Source: Nitrospirota bacterium (GTDB taxonomy: Bacteria; Nitrospirota; 9FT-COMBO-42-15; HDB-SIOI813). From it: a stretch of 40,551 nucleotides of DNA. The DNA is taken from the NCBI GenBank assembly GCA_016212215.1, contig JACRGV010000106.1:1-40551 (forward strand), written 5' to 3'. A model generated the notes under the pieces. It ran no database searches. It had not been told where the DNA came from and saw only the letters and a program-made list of their open reading frames with translations. Positions 1-7,001 of this stretch are shown piece by piece (position 1 is the first letter of the stretch; every line of letters begins with the position of its first letter). The position numbers were made by a program, and so were the translations under genes.

Positions 1-273
1 CAGCAGGAGGTGGCAAAACGCACTTACCTGGAATTTGTAAAGGCCGGGCTTGTCACACCTGATAGGATTCTTGAGGCCGGATGGGATGAGCTGGTGAAGG
101 TTCTGGATGAGGGACACTATGTCCGGTATGATTTCTCAACTCCATTCTGCAATGCTGCTTTCCGCCATTCCGGTAAATTCATGCCTCTCTTCGGGTGTGA
201 CTTCAGGCTGTGCCGTCAAGAGCGTTATATCAAGATGCAGGGCATCTGCAATCTTCCTCAAGGTAGTGAGTGA
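1..273 (+). CDS. Partial conserved protein running in from the left edge, 3' end probably replaced
   Basis: The frame is already open at base 1, so the gene begins outside the window; a GTG at 10 is only an internal candidate. Residues up to about base 135 (YLEFVKAGLVTP, ILEAGWDELVKVLDEG, HYVRYDFST) look like a real soluble helical protein, possibly of the helix-hairpin-helix type, but I cannot name the family. From about base 136 onward the frame lies antisense to the XRE regulator and turns Cys/Phe-rich, which looks non-coding. I infer that the original 3' end was lost at the junction with the regulator gene. Confidence 0.4.
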   Translation, partial: QQEVAKRTYLEFVKAGLVTPDRILEAGWDELVKVLDEGHYVRYDFSTPFCNAAFRHSGKFMPLFGCDFRLCRQERYIKMQGICNLPQGSE

Positions 274-627
274 AGGTACATGGTGCCCTTGTTCTAAGCG
301 GACTATATTGGGCCTTGCTATTCCGGTCATCTTTGCAAGGTCTTCCTGTCTTAACTCCTGCTGTTCTCTCGCCTCTCTGATTCTCTGAGCAATAGCCCAA
401 ACGATAACCCTATTTGGATTTGCCTCTTTACGGATACTTATCTTTTTCTTCGGAATATGTTGTTTTATGGATGTTGCAAAATGGCACCCGCTAATAGCAG
501 CTAACAGATATTTGATTATCCCCGGACCAAATTGAAAGTAGAGGATTTGTTCAGCCTCCTTAGTCTGTTTCTTATACCGCCTAAGATTCTTTGATGAGGA
601 GTAAAGCATTGAATCAATATTAAGCAT
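136..627 (-). CDS. XRE-family helix-turn-helix regulator (antitoxin-like)
   Basis: The C-terminal half carries a standard XRE/HipB-type helix-turn-helix (IAQRIREAREQQELRQEDLA, then MTGIARPNIVRLEQGHHVPS, then LRKIADALHLDI), so it should bind DNA as a dimer. The N-terminal ~80 residues are not typical of small XRE antitoxins. They contain ILYF and HIPKKKI patterns faintly like the tail of HigB/RelE-type toxins, so the ORF may be a degenerate toxin tail fused to its HigA-type antitoxin; this is weak inference. The ATG overlaps the stop of the upstream coiled-coil gene by 8 nt, indicating translational coupling. No intact toxin is adjacent. Confidence 0.7.
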   Translation of the reverse strand: MLNIDSMLYSSSKNLRRYKKQTKEAEQILYFQFGPGIIKYLLAAISGCHFATSIKQHIPKKKISIRKEANPNRVIVWAIAQRIREAREQQELRQEDLAKMTGIARPNIVRLEQGHHVPSLTTLRKIADALHLDITLLTAQPEVTPEERHEFTGMAESSIAEWS

Positions 628-1024
628 TCTTTTCCCTCTTTACTACACGTCTTTTCTTTTTGACAGGCGACCCAGACATGGAAGTCTTGAGCTTAAGATT
701 CTCCTTTTTAAAAGTGTCCAGTTCCTTTATAAGTCTGTTATTTTCTTTGTACAACTCGGCGACTACATCATTAAGGGTTTGTATCTCCTTATATAAAGCC
801 GTATTAACACTCTTCATGGACAGATAGGCACTTGAGACCTGTTCATAACGCCCTATCATGTTGTCATAATGATGCTTGAGGTTGTCTGCGTATGCCTTTA
901 AATTTTGATGTTGGTCTTCAAGTCTCTTTTGTTTAACAATCTGTAATATATTTGCTATCAAACTCCCAAATGTGACCAGGCCGAGGAAATCATCTGATAT
1001 ATTTTTTGGTTTGTAATTCCCCAA
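620..1024 (-). CDS. Small coiled-coil protein with an N-terminal hydrophobic segment
   Basis: 134 residues of unknown function. Residues ~13-30 (FLGLVTFGSLIANILQIV) form a short hydrophobic stretch that could be a membrane anchor. Residues ~32-115 are a heptad-patterned helical region rich in Leu, Lys, Glu and Asn, consistent with a coiled coil. The tail is strongly basic (PVKKKRRVVKREK). The gene overlaps the XRE regulator start by 8 nt and is probably co-transcribed with it. I do not recognise the family. The basic tail could contact nucleic acid or membrane, which is speculation. Confidence 0.55.
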   Translation of the reverse strand: MGNYKPKNISDDFLGLVTFGSLIANILQIVKQKRLEDQHQNLKAYADNLKHHYDNMIGRYEQVSSAYLSMKSVNTALYKEIQTLNDVVAELYKENNRLIKELDTFKKENLKLKTSMSGSPVKKKRRVVKREKNA

Positions 1025-1058
1025 ACTGACCTACCTTTGTCACCTCGATGTATTATGC

Positions 1059-1085
1059 TCCTTCTCCAATAGTAGTGGAGAAGGA
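1059..1085 (+). promoter_or_regulatory. Hairpin covering the ribosome-binding site of the TonB-like gene
   Basis: TCCTTCTCC (1059-1067) and GGAGAAGGA (1077-1085) are perfect 9-bp inverted repeats with a 9-nt loop. The right arm contains the GGAG/AGAAGGA Shine-Dalgarno-like sequence ~11 nt before the preferred ATG at 1096. The stem could hide that site, or it could be a chance or terminator-like palindrome. No T-run follows, so a classical terminator is less likely. Confidence 0.35.
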
Positions 1086-1095
1086 CTTCTTCCAA

Positions 1096-1434
1096 ATGAT
1101 TATTTTCAGAAAAGATAACAATAATTTCCTATTCAAAAAGATCCTCACCATTGCATTTATAGTTTCTTTTGTATTTGTACTGAATATATGCTCAGTCTCT
1201 CTCAGCAAGGCGGCAGCAGGCGGAGAAGGAAATGGTTTATTTAAACCAAGAAGCCGTGAGTCAATAAAAGAGGTACTCACATCCTACAGTGGAAGCATAA
1301 CCTTCCTTTACAAGAAGGCACTCAGGGACAATCCGGAACTCAAAGGGACAATAACTGTTGAATTTACTATTGAGCCCAGCGGAGAGATTATAAATGCACG
1401 AATTGTCTCAAGTACAGTTAATCCTTATTGACAG
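1096..1434 (+). CDS. Exported TonB/AgmX-type C-terminal domain protein, truncated
   Basis: I place the start at 1096 rather than 1048: it has a GGAGAAGGA site upstream and immediately yields a signal peptide (basic MIIFRKDNNN, hydrophobic ILTIAFIVSFVFVLNI, cut near SKAAAG). The mature part (RESIKEVLTSYSGSITFLYKKALRDNPELKG, then TITVEFTIEPSGEIINARIVSS) matches the first two thirds of the TonB/AgmX-PglI C-terminal fold, with the usual KALRDNPELKG and IEPSGE signatures. The family then normally continues into an NP.L..CI...I..WRFP strand; here a TGA follows VNPY, so the last strand is missing. Probably a decayed or minimal energy-transducer-like protein. A GC-rich repeat begins ~40 bp downstream. 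Confidence 0.6.
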
Positions 1435-1471
1435 TGAAATATCATCCTGCTACTTTAAACCCAGAAACATT

Positions 1472-1624
1472 CATGAGCCGGGGATCACAAAGGGGAATGA
1501 AAATCAGCGGGACAAGAAAACCCCACCCTCACCCTAACCCTCTCCCTGAGGGAGAGGGGGCTATGTTGATTCCCTCCCCTTCAAGGGGAGGGGTAGGGTG
1601 GGGATGGGGTTGATTTTCGGATGA
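1472..1624 (+). repeat. Modular GC-rich palindromic repeat: flank plus CCCCACCC payload
   Basis: The flank (CATGAGCCGGGGATCACAAAGG through ATGAAAATCAGCGGGACAAG) is followed by a payload of two nested palindromes: CCCTCTCCCTGAGGGAGAGGG and CTCCCCTTCAAGGGGAG. The payload as a whole is bounded by CCCCACCCTCACC and GGTGGGGATGGGG. It ends in GATTTTCGGATGAA, the shared terminal sequence of this family, and the ATG in that terminus is the start codon of the next gene. Near-identical payloads are at 32412-32515 (plus) and 40425-40520 (minus). Confidence 0.85.
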
Positions 1625-2346
1625 AACAGATAATTAATACAGGCAAATGGACTGTTGAGGAATTAGACCGCATCCTGCATGAATCATCCTGCATAGAAGA
1701 TGCCGGGGCACGGATAGAATTTATCTCAGGGATATTTCTTGATGTTGGTTATTCAGGATCAACTTTGATTGGAGACGTAACTACGCCGGAGGTCTTTGTT
1801 GTTAATCTGGCAAAGGTGGACTGTTTTACATTTATTGATTATGTTGAGGCAATGAGGCATTCAGGTTCTTTTTCGGGGTTCATGGAAAATCTTGAGCGGG
1901 TGAGGTATCATGCAGATCTAATTTCCTTTGAAAACAGGAACCATTTTTTTACAGACTGGATTGAATATAATGGAGGGTTCGTTGAGGATGTTACAGATAT
2001 AGATGGAGGACACAAGGCAATTCAAGTCATAAAAAAGTTAAATCTCAAAAAAGATGGCACTTATGTTGTTGATGGGATAAAACCGGTAGAACGGAATATT
2101 GAATACATCCCTGCAAATGCATTGGATAACACTGTGATAGAAAGGCTTAAAACCGGCGACTATGCAGGTATATACTCGGATGAAGAGGGATTGGATGTCT
2201 CGCATGTGGGAATAATTATCAGGGCAGGAGATAAGATTTATATTCGTCATGCATCTTCACGACCGGCAATCAGGAAAGTGCTTGATGAGGATTTTATAAA
2301 ATATATGGCTGAGAAACCCGGTTTGATTGTATTAAGACCTAAGTGA
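1621..2346 (+). CDS. DUF1460 family, NlpC/P60-like N-acetylmuramoyl-L-alanine amidase/peptidase
   Basis: 241 residues matching the DUF1460 family of papain-fold peptidoglycan enzymes. Recognisable blocks are GARIEFISGIFLDVGY, LIGDVTTPEVFVVNL, KVDCFTFIDYVEAMR with the presumed nucleophile Cys68, ENRNHFFTDW, and DVSHVGIIIR with His195 followed by IRHASS. It would cleave muropeptides. No signal peptide is visible, so it may act in the cytoplasm or have lost its export signal. The ATG belongs to the terminal TTTTCGGATGAA of the upstream repeat, so the present start context is repeat-derived. It converges on, and overlaps by 8 bp, a NagZ-like gene, which fits muropeptide recycling. Confidence 0.85.
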   Translation: MKQIINTGKWTVEELDRILHESSCIEDAGARIEFISGIFLDVGYSGSTLIGDVTTPEVFVVNLAKVDCFTFIDYVEAMRHSGSFSGFMENLERVRYHADLISFENRNHFFTDWIEYNGGFVEDVTDIDGGHKAIQVIKKLNLKKDGTYVVDGIKPVERNIEYIPANALDNTVIERLKTGDYAGIYSDEEGLDVSHVGIIIRAGDKIYIRHASSRPAIRKVLDEDFIKYMAEKPGLIVLRPK

Positions 2347-3943
2347 CTATCTTCACAGGCAGGCGGCCATTAAACTCTATCTTACCCATCAGGCAATTCA
2401 TCACAGCACGCTGAGTCTTTTCATTATTGCCATAGGCCGCGATAAGGACATCTGCATCACTGAAATATCTCAGGACATAAGGGCTTCCCAAGGAGATAAC
2501 AATAGATTTGCCGGAACTTTTAAGTATATCTATAAGAAGGTCTTTCTCCTGTTCATTAATGCCTGATCTGCCTTTCCATCCGGCGGTTTCAGAGAAGATG
2601 GCGAAGATGGTGGTGGAATGTGAAAATCCTTCCGGCGGGGTTGAAAAACCCTTCGTATCCACTCCCATGCCATCCCACACCGAAGGGTCATAAAACTTCT
2701 TCTCCCCTGCAATGATCAATTGGACATTTTCATCCGCAAATCCCTCCGGCGGGGTAAGAAAACCCCGCCTATCCAAACCTATATCAAGGATAGGTGGGAC
2801 ATTCTTGTCCCATCCATTTTCATTTCTCCCTTGAAAGATATGTGGAACATTCCTGCCCCGCCCATTTTCATCATCCTTTGTGAGGCCAGCTTTCACAAGT
2901 GTAATTGCCCTCTCTGTAATATGCTCAGAAAGGGCTTCGTGTTTATTGTAATCAATATGTACTTTTTTTATTTTACTCAGGTCTCTCTTTGCCTTTATGA
3001 TACGCTCTACAGCATTATCAATAATCCCTTTATCAAGCATCCCTGAATATATTGCCTCTTCAAGTTGTTTTACAGTTACGTCTGGGTCAGTGGGATGGAG
3101 AAGTATATCAATGCCTGCTGACATACACCTTGCAGGGACATTATCAAAATCATCGAGGGCAGACATATTTAATGCATCAGTGATTATGAGGCCGTTGAAG
3201 CCGAGCTTTTTTCTTAATATCTCTGTGATTATCTTAGCGGATAGGCTTGCAGGGGCTGAGTCAACAGCCGGTAATGTTAAATGTCCGACCATTATACTCC
3301 TTACCCCGGCATTAACTGCCTCAACAAAAGGTACTAACTCCGTCTTCACAAGTTCATCATAAGATTTTGTTATAACGGGAAGTGCAATATGAGAATCTAT
3401 TGAAGTATCGCCATGACCGGGGAAATGCTTTGCACAAGATATGAGACCTGTTCCCTCAAGAGCCTTTATATATTCAGTGCCGAACCATGACACATCTCCG
3501 GCATTGTCAGAGAACGCCCTTGTGCAGATAATGGGATTGTCAGGATTAGAATTGATATCCAGAACCGGGATGAGAGGCATGTTAATTCCGACATCTGTTG
3601 CCTCAAGTGCAATCGCCCTGACTGCATCTCTCAACATGCAGACATCTTCCGGATTATGCTTATCTACAGCCGCTGAGAACGCCATTTGAGAAGGAAAAAT
3701 TGTACAGCCATTAATCTGCTGTCCGACACCGCGTTCTATATCCGAGGCGATGAACAAAGGAATCTCAGCTAAAGACTGCATCTCATCAATAAATGACCTG
3801 ATACTTTCCAACTCTCCTCCGAAGACTATGAAGCCGCCTATCCCTTTCCTGACAAGCTCAATGATTCTTGCCCTGTAAGCCTCTGAATGAATATCATGGC
3901 CATTAAGCCTGCTGATGATGAGCTGGTATAATTTTTGTTGCAT
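2339..3943 (-). CDS. nagZ: Glycoside hydrolase family 3 beta-N-acetylhexosaminidase (NagZ-like) carrying repeat-derived inserts
   Basis: The N-terminal TIM barrel has the GH3 hallmarks: FIASDIERGVGQ, the KHFPGHGDTSIDSH loop (residues ~172-184, containing the NagZ His/Asp pair), SIMVGHLTLP, and LIITDALNMSAL with the nucleophile Asp near residue 256. It should remove GlcNAc from anhydro-muropeptides. I choose ATG 3943 (MQQKLYQLI); the GTG at 3979 lies in an adjoining repeat. The protein is far longer than single-domain NagZ (~340 aa) because a second Rossmann-like domain follows (VQLIIAGE, KSIVISLGSPYVLRYF). Residues ~354-406 and ~425-443 read as translated copies of the genomic palindromic repeat (PPILDIGLDRRGFLTPPEGF; VDTKGFSTPPEGF), kept in frame. 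Whether the enzyme tolerates them is unknown. Confidence 0.85.
   Translation of the reverse strand: MQQKLYQLIISRLNGHDIHSEAYRARIIELVRKGIGGFIVFGGELESIRSFIDEMQSLAEIPLFIASDIERGVGQQINGCTIFPSQMAFSAAVDKHNPEDVCMLRDAVRAIALEATDVGINMPLIPVLDINSNPDNPIICTRAFSDNAGDVSWFGTEYIKALEGTGLISCAKHFPGHGDTSIDSHIALPVITKSYDELVKTELVPFVEAVNAGVRSIMVGHLTLPAVDSAPASLSAKIITEILRKKLGFNGLIITDALNMSALDDFDNVPARCMSAGIDILLHPTDPDVTVKQLEEAIYSGMLDKGIIDNAVERIIKAKRDLSKIKKVHIDYNKHEALSEHITERAITLVKAGLTKDDENGRGRNVPHIFQGRNENGWDKNVPPILDIGLDRRGFLTPPEGFADENVQLIIAGEKKFYDPSVWDGMGVDTKGFSTPPEGFSHSTTIFAIFSETAGWKGRSGINEQEKDLLIDILKSSGKSIVISLGSPYVLRYFSDADVLIAAYGNNEKTQRAVMNCLMGKIEFNGRLPVKIVT
2621..2662 (-). repeat. Partial copy of the palindromic repeat tail inside nagZ
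   Basis: On the minus strand GGATACGAAGGGTTTTTCAA followed by CCCCGCCGGAAGGATTTTCA resembles the tail of the repeat (GGATAGGCGGGGTTTTCTTA, CCCCGCCGGAGG, ATTTTCGG). It is translated in the same frame as the larger insert, giving GFSTPPEGF versus GFLTPPEGF. Confidence 0.6.
2729..2900 (-). repeat. In-frame copy of the GGGACAAGAA-type palindromic repeat inside nagZ
   Basis: Read on the minus strand this contains the family flank (CTCACAAAGGATGATGAAAAT), a diverged first payload (GGCGGGGCAGGAATGTTCC), then ATGAAAATGGATGGGACAAG, AATGTCCCACCTATCC, GGATAGGCGGGGTTTTC, TTACCCCGCCGGAGG and the terminus TTTGCGGATGAA. No stop codon occurs in the nagZ frame. Intergenic relatives lie at 25040-25150, 6900-6994 and 32760-32857. 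Confidence 0.8.
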
Positions 3944-3959
3944 GGTTGTTATCTGAAAG

Positions 3960-4200
3960 CCTCCATAGCTCACCCCCACCCTGTCCCTCCCCCCTCAAGG
4001 GGGAGGGGATTAAGAGAAGGCGGGGTAAGAAAACCCCGCCTATCCATTTCTACGAGGATAGGCGGGACTTTCTTGTCCCGCTGATTTTCATTCCCCTTTG
4101 TGAGCGCCCCGCCTCATGACGGTTCACTCGAAAATCTCCATAGCTCACCCTCCCCCTTCCCCCCTCCCATCAAGGGAGGGGGGAAGATGGGGGGGACGTA
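3960..4200 (-). repeat. Cluster of palindromic repeat modules between nagZ and the lipoprotein gene
   Basis: Three modules abut. 3963-4010 is a CCCTCCCCCCTCAAGGGGGA palindrome with the terminus GGTGAGCTATGGAG. 4019-4128 is a minus-oriented GGGACAAGAA payload (CCCCGCCTATCC, GGATAGGCGGGAC, CTTGTCCCGCTGATTTTCAT) plus its flank hairpin. 4130-4200 is a second CCCCCTCCCATCAAGGGAGG module. The last module supplies the final residues and stop codon of the neighbouring lipoprotein gene. Confidence 0.8.
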
Positions 4201-6821
4201 TAATTCAGCCCGCCGGTATCAGGGTTATAATAAATTACATGGATATCACTGTCTGCAATAATGGACGTGAACATACCCGGATTATCGAACATGTCTAAGA
4301 TGTAGGTTGTCCAGTTATCCGCTATCCCGTCGTTCTTCTCAGGATTACGGGTGATGTTTTCAACATTGTCTGATGTGCAATTTAGATTTAAAGAACATAC
4401 CGCATATTTCAATACGCTCAAGCCGGCAGAGATACGGTTATACACAATGTATACCTTATTATCTGTTCCTATTGAGAGGGCTGAATGAATCCCTGCCCTG
4501 TCATAATTATCAACCACAACACGATCCCAACCACCGCTTCTATTGGTTGCATATTTCAGGTCACCTGTTGTCTCATTAAAATAACTTATGTGAACATATC
4601 CATCCTGATCCACTTTCACAGAGGTATAAAGCCCTCTTGCATCTATTGCGCCGCTGACAGGTTCTTTCTTTCCTTCATCAATAACCTCTGTTGTCCAGTT
4701 ATCTCCTATACCATCTCCGTCACCATCCTCTATACAACTACCCCCACATACGGCAATCATTAAAGAACCCTTTATCCTTTCAAAGTAACTCATATAAATC
4801 TTATTTGCAGATTTATCTATGGCAATTGAACTATATTGCCCGACATCATATATGACAATATTATTGACTATCACACTCTTATCAACAAAAACCCTTTTCC
4901 AGTTATCACCAATGCCGTCTTTGCCATTATCAACAGTACATCCTGTATTACAGAAGGCATACTTCAATGACCCTGATGAAATATCATAATAACTAATATG
5001 AATACCGTCGTCTTCATCCGTAATCAATGACACATGAGAGAAACTGATGTTACCGGGAAGCCCCATCTCAATTATTGTGCTTGTCCAATTCTCAGGTTTA
5101 ACACAGTTATTTTTACACACAGCATATTTAAGCCCATTAATATCATTATCATAGTAACCTATATGTATATTTCCTCCGGAATCTATTGCCATAGATGTGT
5201 ACTCCCCTGATGATGACCCGTTTCTGCCGACAACCGCTGTCCTCCATGTTCCTGTTGTATTCTCTGCATATCTGAGCGCTCCCCCGCCTAGGTAGCTGAC
5301 ATGAAGATTCCCGTCAGCATCCATTGCAATAGAATTGTGCCTGCCTGCATCTCCGGAACTTAGTACACGTTCGATTGACCAATTAGAAGCATCTGTGCAA
5401 CTGCCGGTACAAACAGCATATTTAACGGATAGATTAGTGCTGTCAAAATAACTTATATGAATATTATCTGAATCAGCAGCAATAAGATTATAAAGACCGG
5501 ATGTTCCAACCGTGTCCAAAGAAACAGTTACCCACGAACCGGTCTCATTAGTTGCATACTTGAGCACTGAAGTCTTTGTGTCAAAGTAGGATATATGAAC
5601 AATGTCTCCGGCATCCACAGTGATTGAAAGAAAGTTTGCTGTAAAACTATCTTTGTCCAATTCAGCAGGCTCCCAGTTACCTGAGACAACAGAGGCATAT
5701 CTTAGAATACCTGTAGTGTCATAATAAACGATATGTGGTTTGTTGTTGGAATCTAATGCAATATCACTATAATCGCCGGAATTATTATCTACAGTAACAG
5801 GAGTACCCCATGTACCATTACTATCAGCAGTCACATATTTTAGAGAATTATTCGTATTATCAAAATAACTTATGTGAACACTGCCGTCTGTCCCTGTTTT
5901 TATAGAACTATGGTTTCCCACATCCCCCGTGCTATCCAAAACTTTGCTTGTCCAATTAACCGGTTCAGAACAGTCCGACACACAATTTACATACCTGAGG
6001 TCCCTGCCTCCTGCATCATAGTAACTTATATGCACCCCGGCTGTACTATAATCAATATCAGGAATCCCGGATACATGTCCGGAGCTATCCACTGTTGTAT
6101 ATTTCCACGCACCTGATGAGTTTGTTGCATAGATAAGATTTTTATTCCCATCAATGTAACTCAAGTGGACATTTCCTGAAGAGTCGAATGATGTGCCGGC
6201 ATGTGAACCGCCTATATCAATGTCATCTAACTTTTCTATTGTCCATCCTGTTGCATCCTGGACAGCATGATATAATTTATTTTCACCGAATACTATATTG
6301 GGATAACCATTACTATCAACCAGTAATGCATGGCTGAACAGACCATTTGCAAAATCCCTCTCCCCGTCAATAGTCTCTTTCTTCCATCCTTTTTTAATCT
6401 GACCTGATACAAGAAGCACCTCAGCAGTTGTAACATCCGATATTTTCCCGCCAAGGTCCTTAATCCACACCTTTATCTTCTTTATCCCGTCACCGGACGG
6501 GGACGGCAGACTATAAGTAATAGTCTCATCATAAGTTGTACCTGCAGGGGCAATGGTGATCCAGTTAGCAGGAATCAAGGCATCCCCGGATGTGATATAG
6601 TAACCTGCGATTCCAACGTCATCACTCCCTTGTATCCTGACCTTAACAGTAATCACATCAGAAGGGTCGCTTCTGAGCATACATGGGACATCTTTGCCGC
6701 CCTTATTACAAATGTCATTAGCCTCAATAGAAACACCGAGTATCTTAGGCGCCTCAACATCATTCAGCCCGTGAGTACAGCCGCTCAGAATCAGCAATAA
6801 GAAGATTATAAGAAAGTGCAT
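4170..6821 (-). CDS. Large surface lipoprotein with repeated HISYxD...LKYA beta-propeller-like blades
   Basis: 883 residues. Residues 1-15 (MHFLIIFLLLILSGC) form a lipoprotein signal peptide with lipobox LSGC, so it is probably outer-membrane anchored. Residues ~25-140 resemble an Ig-like/cadherin-type domain. After it come about 14 imperfect ~50-residue repeats of the pattern D..G.IHISYYD...G.LKYA....G.W, which suggests one or two beta-propellers. Several blades carry paired Cys. No catalytic motif was seen; a binding or adhesion role is inferred. The last residues (SPPSSPLP) and the TGA lie within a GC-rich repeat module, so the original C-terminus may have been changed. It follows the C25 peptidase gene after a 180-bp gap that also holds a repeat. 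Confidence 0.75.
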   Translation of the reverse strand: MHFLIIFLLLILSGCTHGLNDVEAPKILGVSIEANDICNKGGKDVPCMLRSDPSDVITVKVRIQGSDDVGIAGYYITSGDALIPANWITIAPAGTTYDETITYSLPSPSGDGIKKIKVWIKDLGGKISDVTTAEVLLVSGQIKKGWKKETIDGERDFANGLFSHALLVDSNGYPNIVFGENKLYHAVQDATGWTIEKLDDIDIGGSHAGTSFDSSGNVHLSYIDGNKNLIYATNSSGAWKYTTVDSSGHVSGIPDIDYSTAGVHISYYDAGGRDLRYVNCVSDCSEPVNWTSKVLDSTGDVGNHSSIKTGTDGSVHISYFDNTNNSLKYVTADSNGTWGTPVTVDNNSGDYSDIALDSNNKPHIVYYDTTGILRYASVVSGNWEPAELDKDSFTANFLSITVDAGDIVHISYFDTKTSVLKYATNETGSWVTVSLDTVGTSGLYNLIAADSDNIHISYFDSTNLSVKYAVCTGSCTDASNWSIERVLSSGDAGRHNSIAMDADGNLHVSYLGGGALRYAENTTGTWRTAVVGRNGSSSGEYTSMAIDSGGNIHIGYYDNDINGLKYAVCKNNCVKPENWTSTIIEMGLPGNISFSHVSLITDEDDGIHISYYDISSGSLKYAFCNTGCTVDNGKDGIGDNWKRVFVDKSVIVNNIVIYDVGQYSSIAIDKSANKIYMSYFERIKGSLMIAVCGGSCIEDGDGDGIGDNWTTEVIDEGKKEPVSGAIDARGLYTSVKVDQDGYVHISYFNETTGDLKYATNRSGGWDRVVVDNYDRAGIHSALSIGTDNKVYIVYNRISAGLSVLKYAVCSLNLNCTSDNVENITRNPEKNDGIADNWTTYILDMFDNPGMFTSIIADSDIHVIYYNPDTGGLNYTSPPSSPLP

Positions 6822-6864
6822 GGCCTGTATTTTAAATATTAAGGCGTCTAAAGTAAAGAGAATG

Positions 6865-6994
6865 AAAATGGAACTCCGATGAACCTATGTTCACAAATGT
6901 CAATGAAAATCAGCGGGACAAGAATGTCCCGCCTATCCTCATAGAAATGGATAGGCGGGGTTTTCTTACCCCGCCGGAAGGGATTTTCGCATGA
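6865..6994 (+). repeat. Palindromic repeat, GGGACAAGAA payload
   Basis: The flank CGATGAACCTATGTTCACAA (a degenerate version of the hairpin GGTGAAC...GTTCAC) is followed by ATGAAAATCAGCGGGACAAG, AATGTCCCGCCTATCC, ATGGATAGGCGGGGTTTTC, TTACCCCGCCGGAAGG and the terminus ATTTTCGCATGAA. It lies between two minus-strand surface-protein genes and ends 8 bp from the stop of the C25 peptidase gene. Confidence 0.85.
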
Positions 6995-7001
6995 ATAAAT
7001 T

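Noticed and set aside
1428-1613. 61-codon ORF before the DUF1460 gene
   Set aside because: It lies almost wholly in the palindromic repeat and translates its GC-rich modules.
1472-1624. Rho-independent terminators in the GC-rich palindromes
   Set aside because: The stems are not followed by T runs and occur in both orientations and inside coding sequence, so a general terminator role is not supported.
2720-3046. Plus-strand ORFs opposite nagZ
   Set aside because: Antisense shadows of a well-supported GH3 gene and its repeat insert.
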